DNA of 64,000 nucleotides from assembly GCF_965638725.1 (NCBI RefSeq), contig NC_134951.1:42610746-42674745 (forward strand), read 5' to 3'. Shown here piece after piece: positions 52,501-64,000 of this stretch. The DNA is from Aptenodytes patagonicus (Eukaryota; Chordata; Aves; Sphenisciformes; Spheniscidae). The translations under genes and the position numbers were made by a program. The stretch's first letter is position 1, and the number at the start of each line of letters is the position of its first letter. The notes below the pieces were generated by a model. It was not told the DNA's origin, did not search any database, and saw only the letters and a list, made by a program, of their open reading frames with translations.

Positions 52501-53358
52501 TTCATCTCTGTTCACTGAATTGTATGAGTGTGGTTACAACAATACAGAGAAAAATAACCACCACTATATTAAATAATGAAGTGATGAGCCATGCTTAGAA
52601 ATTATGCATTAATTTTTGTTTTACAAAAGCTAGGGCAGAGGTTGGAACATGTAGCACTTGAGGAGCTTCCCACCGAGTCCTTCTTGGGAAGGAAAAAATC
52701 TGAAAATCTGATCAGAAAATCTGTCACTTAGTTAAGCATCAGCGCTTGGACTGTGAGGGCTGTTGGCTCTGCCCCTGAATACTCGGGTGTGGAGTAAGAC
52801 ACACAAGCTTTGAACACCTGCAGCTTGGGTTCTGAGATTTACAGGGCAGTTGTTCTATGTAACAGTGTGTATGTCTATGTAGAGTACTTGCAAGTGAGTG
52901 GTTACATGATCTGAAAACTCACCTGGCTTGAGAGACAGCTTTTGGGCAAGAAGTGTGGGCCAGCAGGCATGCAAAATAATGTTCCTGTGGGAGGACTCAA
53001 GTTTACCTATTCACACGTGCTTGAAGCCTGTGTGGCTTTAGGCTAGCCTCAATACATTGATTGGGTCTGAGGTTCAGCCTGCCTAAATGTCTGATTTGTC
53101 TTCACTGTGTAATAAGACTTCTCACAGCATTCGCTTAATATTAACTAAAGCTTTGTGTCTATCTCATTTGTTACCTGTTAATCTGAAAACACTGTATAGC
53201 ATCTTGAGTGTGAGCTGAGGAATGTAAAGGAGCTGGTCTTTACTGTAGGTGATAGAAAGTGTAATATGGTGAAGGAAACTCTCCATAGGCATCTTGTTTA
53301 AGGGAATTTTTAAGAGAGCAATCTGTGCAGCCTTCTTTTCCTCATGCTCAAAACCAAC
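52501..53358. other. Intergenic, no gene recognised
   Basis: Unique-looking sequence between the C6orf163 poly(A) signal and LTR 2; nothing else seen. Confidence 0.5.
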
Positions 53359-53363
53359 CCCAG
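53359..53363. repeat. Target-site duplication of LTR 2, left copy (CCCAG)
   Basis: CCCAG directly precedes the TGTTGTGG terminus and is repeated at 53960-53964. Confidence 0.85.
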
Positions 53364-53959
53364 TGTTGTGGTTTAACCTCAGCCGGCAACTAAGCACCAC
53401 CCAGCCGCTCGCTCACTGCCCCCCCCAGTGGGATGGGGGAGAGAATCGCAAGGGTAAAAGTGAGAAAACTCGTGGGTTGAGATAAAGACAGTTTAAGAGG
53501 TAAAGCAAAAGCCGCACGTGCAAGCAAAGCAAAACAAGGAATTCATTCACTCCTTCCCATCGGCAGGCAGGTGTTCAGCCATCTCCAGGAAAGCAGGGCT
53601 CCATCACGCTTAACGGTGACTTGGGAAGACAAACACCGTCACTCCGAACGTGTCCCCCCCTTCCTCCTTCTTCCCCCAGCTTTATATGCTGAGCATGACG
53701 TCACATGGTATGGAATGTCCCTTTGGCCAGTTTGGGTCAGCTGTCCTGGCTGTGCCCCCTCCCAGCTTCTTGTGCACCTGCAGCCTTCTCAGTCGGTAGA
53801 GCATGGGAAGCTGAAAAGCCCTTGACTAGTGTAAGCACTACTTAGCAACAACTAAAACATGGGTGTGTTATCAACTTTGTTCTCATCCTAAATCCAAACC
53901 ACAGCACTGTACCAGCTACTAGGAAGGAAATTAACTCTATCCCTGCCGAAACCAGGACA
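53364..53959 (-). mobile_element. Solo LTR of an avian endogenous retrovirus (LTR 2, 596 bp)
   Basis: TG and CA termini with a perfect 5-bp CCCAG duplication give exact ends. I recognise this as a widespread bird ERVL-type LTR. On the minus strand it reads TGTCCTGGTTTCGGC at its start, a perfect cAMP-response element TGACGTCA (53703-53696), and a TATA box (CATATAAAG) about 10 bp further on. This fixes the transcriptional orientation as minus, towards the C6orf163 3' end. No internal viral genes are present. The poly(A) hexamer expected on the minus strand is not intact. Confidence 0.92.
53680..53703 (-). promoter_or_regulatory. CRE and TATA box of LTR 2
   Basis: The palindrome TGACGTCA at 53696-53703 sits upstream of CATATAAAG (53689-53681) on the minus strand, the usual order of an activator site and a core promoter in an LTR U3 region. 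Confidence 0.7.
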
Positions 53960-53964
53960 CCCAG
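53960..53964. repeat. Target-site duplication of LTR 2, right copy (CCCAG)
   Basis: Exact copy of 53359-53363 immediately after the CA terminus. Confidence 0.85.
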
Positions 53965-56900
53965 AAAACAAAAAAGCAGAATAATCTCACAGATATCCAT
54001 CACTCTACCAAACTAAGAAGTGAAGACAAGTGAAGTCACTGGATTCTCGTGGAACAGTTTAATTCATATAAAATACATTGAGCAGATATTTGGCATGCTC
54101 TGGCACTATTTCTGACCTAAATGCCTGTAAAACCTTACCTCACTGAATCGTGGAAACTCTTTCTGTGGAGAGCTGATGCTCCCTGTTCATTTCGTCTCTT
54201 ATGCTCCCGATGAAAAGAATACAAACTTCATGTTCACAGTTGTCTAATCAAATGCATAAACTGCACAGAGCCCAAGATAAAACTTGTGTTTACATCTTAA
54301 AAGTTCTTCAGCAGTCTGAAATACTCCATAAGCTCTATAAACCATTTTTTAAAGAAAACATTTACATGTGCATTAAGCGTAAAAGTCTTTTGAAACTACA
54401 CGAGTAAAATGCTGGAACTAAAGTACTAGCAGCTGCATCATGAAATACCTAAAGCTGATGAATTCTCTCTGTTGGGTTAGCTGATTTAAAGGCTCACCTC
54501 AGCACACACCATGGAGCCCAGAGGCACAGCGGCAGCTGGGGGAACCCCAACAACCCAGCCAGAGGAACTAGCCTCCAATCCAGCCTCTCCTGGGGCATCC
54601 CAGGAGGGCATCAGCCCCATGGACTGGGAGTGAGACCCATCACCGTGAGTCAATTGGAGACGCTTTCTGGAGCACCTTGCAGACTGAAGGTGGATACAGT
54701 CTGGAGGTATGGCACTCCTTGTGGGATGCAGGGAAGAGCATCTTGGGATTGTACGGGGATTGCACAAAGGCTTATTATGGGATGTTTAGGGAAAGAACTG
54801 AACGTGGGGAAAGGGGCATCAAGGTGGTCTGGGGAAGAAAAAGAGTGGGAAAAGAGAGGGATAAGGGGATAAAAGAGGCTGGTTACATGTAAACAGGGGT
54901 TGGTCATAGCTAACCATGCCCTGTGCCTGATCAGTGCAGTCTGTCCTGTCTTCTCATTGAACTCCATTTCTAACTTTTCCTGGGTGCAGGGCTTTCTCTG
55001 TGTGCATGTGTATGCATGGAGGTCTACCTGCCAGCAGCTGGGGTTGGACCACAGATGACAGGGGCTGTGGGCTCAGGGTACCAGCAATTGGAGAGGCTGG
55101 AGTGCATATTGTGTGGGTACGTATGTCAGTGTGTAATCACTAGCAAATGTCAAGACAGGCTAGCTGACAAACAGGGTAAGAGGCGTGGGAGCCAAGTGAT
55201 GGAGTGGCCATAAATCTAAGATACAGGAGAGACCAGAGCATCTGAGATTTGGATACTTGAGGGACGAGGTGGTCAAAGCCAGTGACTGGAGAGGATGTGA
55301 GGTCTGAGGGTTGGCTGCTGGTAAGGTCGTAAGTCTGGACCAGCTACCAGACATGCTGTTTGCATTCGTGTGTCTGTGCATGAGGCAACATGAGGGGCAA
55401 TTCTGCATGTTGCATGTCAAAACCAAGATGATGATGAAGTGCTTCAGCTCCCCTTGAACAAAAAGTTCAAGTTCTCTTACAGTGATAGATAAGTAGATGT
55501 TTTGTTCTTCTCTACTGGGAAGGATATAATATAATCATCACACACTTCTGCAATGCCTTACTGTTAGCATTTGTTTCAGAAAAAAAGAAGTCATCCTGTC
55601 TTACAGGGTTAGCCCACTTTTTATCTGGGATACAGTGGCAGCGACTGATACAAACTGTGGCTGTCTACAGGGGTAAGTGTTCTCCATGGTGGACCTTAGT
55701 CCTGGGTACCTCAGTCACCCAGACAAGACCAAGGGCCCCTGTGAGTGCACATCCCAGGCCTCTCCTGACCTACAGCCTTGGGGGCATGTTTGGAGACAGG
55801 CAACAGGGGCTCAAGATCTGGTCAGCTGTGTCTATGCATATATGTACTGCAGGCACGCTCTGGGGTGGACTTAACTCACCAGTGTATGCGCAGCATATAC
55901 AGCATATAACAGTCTGTCAGACATTGGCGTTGCTTCTCATTGCCTTTTGGGAAAGGAAAAACATTTTGTTTTACTGCTTTCAAATGTCAAGGTGAAGTTG
56001 TGTTGGCTCTGCTTGGAAACAGAATGTCCTCTTAAGTCTGTGTGCTTGGTTGTGTAGAGATGAAAGGAGCCACAGCTTGGCCTAAGTGCGTAGCTCTGCA
56101 GTATAAATGGATAGACAAGATAGCAAGCAGTAGAATCGCTACGGGACCTGGAGAGCCATTTGCCATGGACACTGTTTGGTATTTCAAGGAAATATTTTCG
56201 AAAGTAAAGTATCTAACTAAGCCTGATCTAAGAGATTTTTTTTTCCCCTTCTAGTTGTACTCACTGCACAATATTAATATAAATTATTAATTATGATTGA
56301 CTGGCAAGCTGGAAAAAAAGGCCGTTTTTCATATTCTATAAGTTTTTGCATGTCAGATACTTAACTAATGAAATCTGGGAGTACATGAGCTATTGGTAGC
56401 TAATAAAAATCGGGAGTGCAGACATACAAGCAAGCCTTTCACTGCATGAAGCAGAGACAGCATATGTTTGTTGGCTTGATTTTGTTCCTGTTTGAGAAGG
56501 ATTGCAGCATGAAAAGTAACACTACCCACTTTACTTGCACTCTGAATCAGAAAGAGCGTGAATACATGCTTTTTGACTGTTCGTCTGAATGATGCAAATA
56601 AAGAAGCTTTCAGATAACATCTGGATGCTAGGGTGCCGGTGATGGCACATATTGACGGCGGAGTGCATGAGACAAAGCCTAGAATGGGGAGCTGTAATGC
56701 TGCAATGAATAATACAGGAAGCAGGATTTCTCTATTAGTCATTCAGGAGATGTCTAAAATTGCCAGAAAGTACCATAGTCTCAGGAACAGTGAGACTTTC
56801 TGTCTAAAGCAATGTTATAAGAGACTGAAAAGTGGGTTGTCTAATTACTGTAGCTGAGCAGCTGAACTAGTAGGGAGCTGTGGAGTACAGCTGATAAGCA

Positions 56901-59900
56901 GCTAATTAATAAACTAGAGACATCTTGCTCGTTAGTCCCTCAAAGGTCTGCAGAAGAGATCTATGATGTCTTAAAAGGAGGATATGTAGATTGTGAAATC
57001 TCTGAATGCCTGGCATGGAGAAATGAATTGTGAAAGGAACTAATGATGCTGGTAGCATTTGGAGTGTGAGCGCACGCTGCCTGTGCGTGTGAGGCAATTA
57101 AGGAACCGCAGCGCCTCACGGGCAACAGACTGCAGAACGAATACACTCTGTCTATGCATGGATGTAGTGTACCCACACAGATATAAACCGAGTAATTGTG
57201 ATTTAAGTTACTGATGTGATTTCCTTTGCTGGGCTTAATTAACAACAGTTCAGCGTTACGTTTGCTGCTAGTTAAAATGCAGATTGAGTAAAGGAATATG
57301 AGTGACTAATCGCAAAATGCATCAAGTGACTGGTGGGAGATGCAGATGCTGGAACAACTGGCATTAATATTGGCTAGTAGGTACAGTGCATGGCTGTTTT
57401 GGGGATATATAGGAGAGGATTCTGCCTGGGGATGTGTCGGCAGTGACCAGAGGGAAAGACAAATTCTGGAAGGAAGAATGGGCCAACAACAATGATAGAA
57501 ACATCCTGGGGAGTGAGGAAACCTGTGCCTCCTCCATTGCAGTTTACCAGGACTAGCAGTTAACACGTCACCTTAGCTTTCTTTGGGCCAGTGAGCAAAC
57601 CAAGAGTTAGATAAACAGCTTGACTAACAACAGCTAGTAAACTAACTCTAAGTAGAAGGATAAAGAACTGCTGTGACATGGCCTGTGACATGGCCTGCCC
57701 AAATCTTGGCTCTTCTTCTAGCTGATCATCAACAGTTTGATTAAAACAGTCTCTAGCACTTTGTTTTGGCTTCCTCTAAGAGTATGGCTGTCTCGTTCTT
57801 ATTACTGGATCTTGCTTCTCTTTTGTGTACTTGGACTTTTCCAATATACAGCTGCAGTCCTCTGTTATGCTTGTCCTAAAACTGAAGTGACTAGAGAAAA
57901 ATCCTACCCATCAAGGTGGCTGAGCACCATATTTTTCCATAATTTTTCTCATAAGATTACATTCTTCCTTCCTCTAATAAACTTTCCAAAAGGCACAGGC
58001 ACTTTCAGTTTGCTTATTTGAAAACTTAAGCCACACTATAAATGGAATATTGCTGGCCGAAGTTGAGCTCCGCTTCATTCTGTGTTCTCTTGCAGCTTCT
58101 CAGGAACTTATACTGCTGATGCCAGATTAATTAATCTGGGCTCTGGGTACTACTGCTGCTAGCCACAAAACGTGCAGTCCCTTCCCTGTGCTGCCTATGG
58201 CATCCCACAATGATTCCTGATTGTTTTGGGGTTTTTTTTTCCTTACCTGCCAAGTACTACAAGTATTAGGTTTTGGAAAAGAGTAGTTTAACTCTGAGGC
58301 TAGCATCTGAGCTACTTTGACTCTATACCTAAGGTGTTAACCATCTTTGATATGTTTCTGATAGTCCCTCATTAGTATGAGGTTTATAATCCTGATTTAT
58401 ACCCAGTTCTGATTTTCAGTGTGGATTTAAAAGTCAGTGACCTGGACCTTCAGCCTTAAACTTCATCTTGAAGAATCTTATAATTTCATTATATCAGTAG
58501 GAGTCTGATGCTGAGACACTTAGCTATTCTAGTGAGCACCTGAAGCCCTTCTGTGACATTCCCTTTAAAATACTAAATCTGTCTGTCTGCAAGAAATGCT
58601 TATTTCTGGGTCAACTGACTACATGGTTCCGTCTCATCCATAAAACCTGTTTTCTGCTCTCCTGCTTCTAGCTAAACAACCTCACCATTCACATTTGGTG
58701 ACTTTTCAGGTGTTGCATCTCATTTCTCAGTTACGAAGGACATTTCTAATAGCAATAATAATCTCTACTTGAATGTGCCCTTTCCTATATTTTGAGGAAA
58801 CTGGTTTTCTATATACTGTTGTATTATAAACACCTCCTTTGTATATAGGAATGAAATTTGGAGACTTTTGAAATAAAGGTCATTGTAATAAGAGGAGATG
58901 AATTCTTAGAAAGGTTACCTGGACTGGAACATTTAATTGCATTAAACCTTTAGAGCTGACCGTCATGAGAAAATGACTCGGGAGTCGACTCTCAAAATAC
59001 TCTTCAGCGGGATACACATTCTCTTATGTTCCCAGCCTGACTTGATAAATGATCTACATAAGCTGTTGTTTACAGACATAGCTTTAAATAGCCTTGGAAA
59101 GTGTCTCTTGAAGGTCCCAAACCTCTTCCTTTAAGGTCTAACATCTTACTTCTGACCGCCAAATACTTGCTCTTTCTGGCTTGTGACTTTCACTGGCTGC
59201 AAGGATGGAGGAATCAAGATGCCAGCACTTGTTAACTAAAGCTAGCTAGCTAGAAGGTTTCCCTGAGTATATTTTCTAGATTCAAAGCTTAATTCAGGGG
59301 TATTCAACAGGTTTTCATAAAACATGAATTCAAACAGAAGTGTTCTTAGATGGTGCAAGTAATGTGTGTGTGAGTAAATGCATTACTGCTGTGCTTGTGC
59401 CCCATTGCCTTTAACCTGACTTCTAACCCAGGAGATATGGTGAGGACATGATAGATATGTTCCTTTGTCCTCTGTGTCACCGCAGTGAATCCTGGGCAGA
59501 CCACCTGGATACAAGCATGTTCTTGCTTATGAGTGCATGGTTAGAGAATGTGAGTGAAACCAATTTTGTTTTAAATCAAATTTGCCCATGAAATGTAATA
59601 GACAAGAAAAGAGCCCTTTGTGTTTGAGGAAGTTGTAACACTGAAAAGGTACTGCAAACAGAAATCATAACGCTTCTTCGAGTCTTTTCATTAGTTTGTT
59701 GTTAAGTAGAACCAACACAGAAGGTTTGAGTAACTGCAGTCTCAAAGCCAATGCTCTCTCAATTCTTGTTTAGCTAGATAAAAAAAGGAGCACTTTTTGG
59801 GCACCAGCTCACAGTATTTAAGGCACTTTATGGCTAAGGTTGCTTTACAATCTTTGTAGTAACACACATGGGTGAAAGATAATGAATTAGGAATGAATCA

Positions 59901-62900
59901 TTTATACAGCTCACCTGGTACTTCAGCAGAAAAAGTATGAAAAATCCATAGCAGAAACTTGTGGAGGCTCTTGCCAAGTTATAGTAGGAGCTGCCATGGT
60001 TGAACATGCATGCAAGTCATCTGAAGATGGGCAGTCCTAGAAAAAGGAACGTGTAGCTTATGGCTCTTATGAAGAGGAGCTTTATGAAGAGTTGCTGGCA
60101 AACGCTACAGAAAAGTGTCAGAAAATACCTGAGGCCTGCAAAGTTGCTAACCCAAAAGAGCCAGGGTGCATGTGTCTCAGGTATGTCAAAGCAGTAAACT
60201 AGGCTTGAAATATTTCCAGCATTGACAACGCTAGTATCTCAATGCCAGCTGGGTCAGCACTGAAGCTCAAGTGTCAGTGTTCCTCAAGGTACTGCAGGGC
60301 TACAAGGCAGCATTAAAGATAGTATCCTTTGGGGGTAAGTCTTATTACAGACTCTCCCCATTTGTACAAAAGGAGGGTTTCCTCATTAAAACTGGAAAGT
60401 GACTCTGGACTTGGAGCTACATGTTGAAAACAGACTGCGCCCCTTCACTTTCTGAATCAGGTAATAAAAGTACCCTCGCCTTGCTAAACGGACATTAGCA
60501 TTGCCTTCAAGTAAGGCCACATTTTTCACAGAATGACGTCTCCCATAGTAAAATTGGATTAAAGAATTGTCCTCCCTACCCTCTTCTTTTATTCTGGCCC
60601 AACCGTTTGCTGTGGTGCTGTGAACTGGATCAGGGACCTGACTCCTCTTTAAAAGGGGAGAGTTGAGAGTCTAGGCAACACAGATATATGTAGATTTTTT
60701 TTTTTTTTATAAAACAGGACCTTTGCTCTTGATTCGATAGAGAACAAGGTAAATGCTTGGTGGCATCTTTAACGCATTATCATCAGTCATGTGGGGAATG
60801 CAGAGGTAGGAGCTGGCCGCTGCTATAATGTTTGTGTTAAGCTTTTCCTAAACTCTTTCACCTCTGAGATTGACTCTGTTTTGTTTTGTGTTGTTTTTTC
60901 ATTTTTTTCACAAAACTTGTTTCTCCACTAGAAACTAAAAGTCACATTAGTGATCACTTGTGAGTAATAACTTGGACGAGTCTAGGTTTAAAGTTAACTA
61001 CCTGAGGTGTGTTTCTTTACAGTGCAACTCTTGAATTCCACAACAGAAAATAAAACAAACTGCAAATGTGTTTGGCTTCTGACTTTCATCATTTCATTTT
61101 TACTTAACCCAAACACTGCATCCTTGTGCTAATGAAGAAGAACCAGAAAGCAAAGACAACAGATGCCATCACTGTGATGAGGAAGAGGAGTCAGTTCAAG
61201 GAAATAAAAAATAGCTGCATCTCCCATTTCTTAATGTGTTTAATCAATATCAGAAAATAGCTGTTAAACCATTATACTTGTAAGCAGCTTATATTAATTA
61301 CCCATTCTATTTAGGGACTGATTAAATATAAATAGTAATTTGTCTATGGATAATTGAGAATGGAAACTGGGTAACATTCAAGAATATATATACATTCAAT
61401 AATACCTATCTCTTGGTTATTAAACAGATAGCGCTCTATACAAGACTTGCTGACCTCTCCTGGATAAAGACTCCTAAATGGTTTAGAAAACTCTATTTGC
61501 TAATGAGGGAAATCTGATCTGCATCACAAACTGGACTGATCCTTTCTTCTCTTACAAACCACATTAGATGAAACTGACTGCTGTAGTCAAGAGTAGAAAC
61601 TTCCCATGCCATCTCACAAACCACGTGAAAGAAACTGTGTTTCAAAGCATGACTCGGATAAGGCTGTAATACTCAGTTGAGTTCAGTAAGCTGAGCTTTG
61701 TAAGTGAAAGCTTGGAATTACTAACTTTACTGCCAAGGAAAAGTTCTTGTGCTTTTAATTCTGCTGCCAAAAGGGGCTGTGTTGGCAGGGTACTGGAGAG
61801 TTGCTGGCTGACTTTGCTGGAAACCTTGCAACGTTACAGAAACCACCAGCCACCCAGTCTGCTGCATATGGGACATGAACTGTAATTCACTGACATTATT
61901 ACTGGTCAATTAGAGATGCGCCCATGTGACTGAGACCTTGATCTGTGTCTATGCTGTGCAAGCTGACACATGCTCTTGCAGGCTTGCCAATTCTGAACTG
62001 AGCTCTGTAGAGACCATCCTCTGCAGGGCTTTCACTGAGGACAATGAGGAGTTGGATTCCTTTCACAGGATGACGCGGGACCACTATGATCTCACCAGAG
62101 GATTCTTGGGAAGCTGCCAAAAAGACAGCAAAATTTTCTTTTATTCCATTCAGAAGGAAAATAACCTGGGATTCTCTACGGACACCAGCAGAGCTCTTTC
62201 AGTATGTGCCCCCAGTCTTTGTAGCTTTAAATCCAAGGTTAAGATGTTGGAACATGCACTGTTCAAAGATCCTCCTGAACAAAAAGCTTCTAATACTGTA
62301 AAAGCCTGAAAGCCTTAGCTTCGTCCGTTCCTGTGCTTGGTTCTATCTAAGCAGCAATATGTTGAGTGACTTGGAGTGGGCCTTGAAAGTCTGGCAGTGG
62401 AAGAGGACTTTCATGGTGTTGAAAGACTGCTCAAAAGAACTGAGCTCATTGGAAGTGAATAATATGGGTTCAACTCTATAAGCCCTGTAAGCTTCTAAAG
62501 TCCCTGCTGCTTGCTTTTTTTTTTCTTTACTAAAATTATTTTTCTTTTGAGAATACTAAAACTGCATATCTTTCTTTTCCTCTAGTTAAAAACATGTCTT
62601 TTGGATACTGTAATCCTAAGCATAAAATCAGTATACATCTTATTTTAATTGCCTTGCAGCCTTACTTAGGACAAAAAGATCTGTGCTTCTGCAATTTACT
62701 GATCTGTTCTCACCCAAATGCTGGCACAGGAAGCAGACTGGAAAACCTGAGAGGTACATTATTGTCTAAAGCCCAGGGGAACAGCAAGAACCATTACGAC
62801 CCCACAGGGAGAATGGCAGCTGGTGTTAGGTGGTGGCTTTTTCTTGGTTCTCAGTATGTTCCTGTCAGGCCTTTTTCCTCTTGGACACGAAGTGTTTTGG

Positions 62901-64000
62901 TAAATCCAATTTATGGCATTAAGGAGTGTCTGAGTTCAAACATGCTGTGCGGATTTGTCACTGTGGGCAAGGTTCCCAGCACTGCTGCAGATCTCCTTCT
63001 ACAACTCCTGGCACTAATGCTCTTACAGCACCTTCTAGTGAATTATCTTGTATAAGTTCGAATTGTTCTTCCTGTAAAAAGTCTTGCAGGCATGATACTA
63101 ACCATAATGTGCTGGAAAAGCTGGATGTCAGCCAGTATCAGTGTGACTTTTTACTGAGGCTGGCAAAACGCTTCACCTTTTCCCTTTCCTGGCAAGCTAT
63201 CTTAATGAATCTGGTGTGTGTGGACCAGAGAAGTGGTGAGTCTGCTGAGACTGTCAAAAGGATTGACAGCAGTTTAAGAGCCACCTTCTTGAATGCATGC
63301 TGGAGGCAGGAACTTCTTAAAGAATATTTCGCGGCAGTTTCTTTCTCTCTGCCCCTGAAGTGACTGTTGTGCAGTGTCACTGTATGTGCCCACACAGTAT
63401 GTATGCATTTTTTTTAAAGTATTTCAATGGTTTTGACTAATCTACTGGAGTCAGAGTCAAGGAAACCAGAACCGGCATAGAAATGTGAGAAAGCTGGCAA
63501 ACTAGCATCTTTGAACGATTATAATATGCATATACAGTCATCTCTTAGCTTTATTTCACCCTCACACACATCCCCCACACTGTATGCATAGCCCATTTTT
63601 CTTACCTGTTGTATTTTCTTCTTCTCTTCTTGGCTCCAAATGGTGGAAATGTTCACTCTGCTAGTGCCAGTACAGAGAAGAGGGAGACATCTTTCCTCTA
63701 GCTGCAGGCCTCTAGTTAGCCCCAAGTCTTCCACGGTACATGGAAACAGCTTTTTCCTTCACATGCTGGTCAGAAGCCCCTTCTGCAGCTCATTGCAAGA
63801 CTGCTCTGAGTTACCAGGGTAGGGAATTTTTTACAAGCAAAGTAGTCTGATGACTGCCTCACCCCCAGATAACCACAGCTGTGGGTGCTAGGAATATCTG
63901 TCTTCATTAGAAGTAGGGGATGCAATGCAGGAACAAAGCAAGAGGCTATTTCATGCCTGCCCTGAGTAAAATAACATTCCAGTCTGGTATCGTGTAAATG
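53965..64000. other. Intergenic region downstream of C6orf163, no supported gene
   Basis: About 10 kb of AT-rich sequence. The longest open frames are at 61926-62309 (127 codons), 62594-63055 (153) and 62926-63363 (145), all on the plus strand; none has a domain I recognise. Short tandem echoes (GACATGGCCTGT twice at about 57675-57698) and a poly-T near 60696-60708 are present. In human the next genes are CFAP206 and SLC35A1; neither was recognised here. Confidence 0.5.

Overview
The window is vertebrate nuclear DNA, almost certainly from a bird and probably a neoavian. Genes are split by GT/AG introns. A 3' CR1 LINE fragment and a separate CR1 tail stub both end in the avian CR1 signature (ATTCTATGATTCTA). 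Two solo LTRs resemble bird endogenous-retrovirus families. The bird assignment is inference from these repeats and from protein similarity recalled from memory; no database was searched.

The gene order ZNF292 (+), GJB7 (-), SMIM8 (+), C6orf163 (+) matches human 6q14-q15. Positions 1-17.6 kb hold the 3' part of ZNF292: three small coding exons, then one very large terminal exon (9444-16631) carrying all 16 C2H2-type zinc fingers, then an AT-rich 3'UTR. Positions 17.8-23.3 kb are intergenic. A single-exon connexin (GJB7) lies at 23334-24176 on the minus strand. Positions 24.2-38.9 kb are repeat-bearing intergenic or upstream DNA, with a 1.1-kb solo LTR (26824-27930) bounded by a perfect 5-bp target duplication and a CR1 3' end (about 30525-31106). 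A CpG island at about 38.9-39.6 kb is the likely SMIM8 promoter; the two SMIM8 coding exons are at 40458-40577 and 41519-41677. C6orf163 has five coding exons between 45081 and 52447. Downstream is a second solo LTR (53364-53959, also with a perfect 5-bp duplication), then about 10 kb without a gene I can support.

The genes form a conserved linkage group, not a pathway: a large nuclear zinc-finger protein, a gap-junction channel subunit, a 92-residue single-pass membrane protein and a coiled-coil protein of unknown role. All exon junctions were placed by checking splice dinucleotides and reading-frame phase, and all four models are phase-consistent.

I did not find a clearly new biological system. 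The most unusual items are a tandem-repeat array inside the first LTR that is open for about 170 codons yet reads its repeat in two frames, back-to-back perfect hairpins in a C6orf163 intron, and a connexin tail longer than in the mammalian orthologue.
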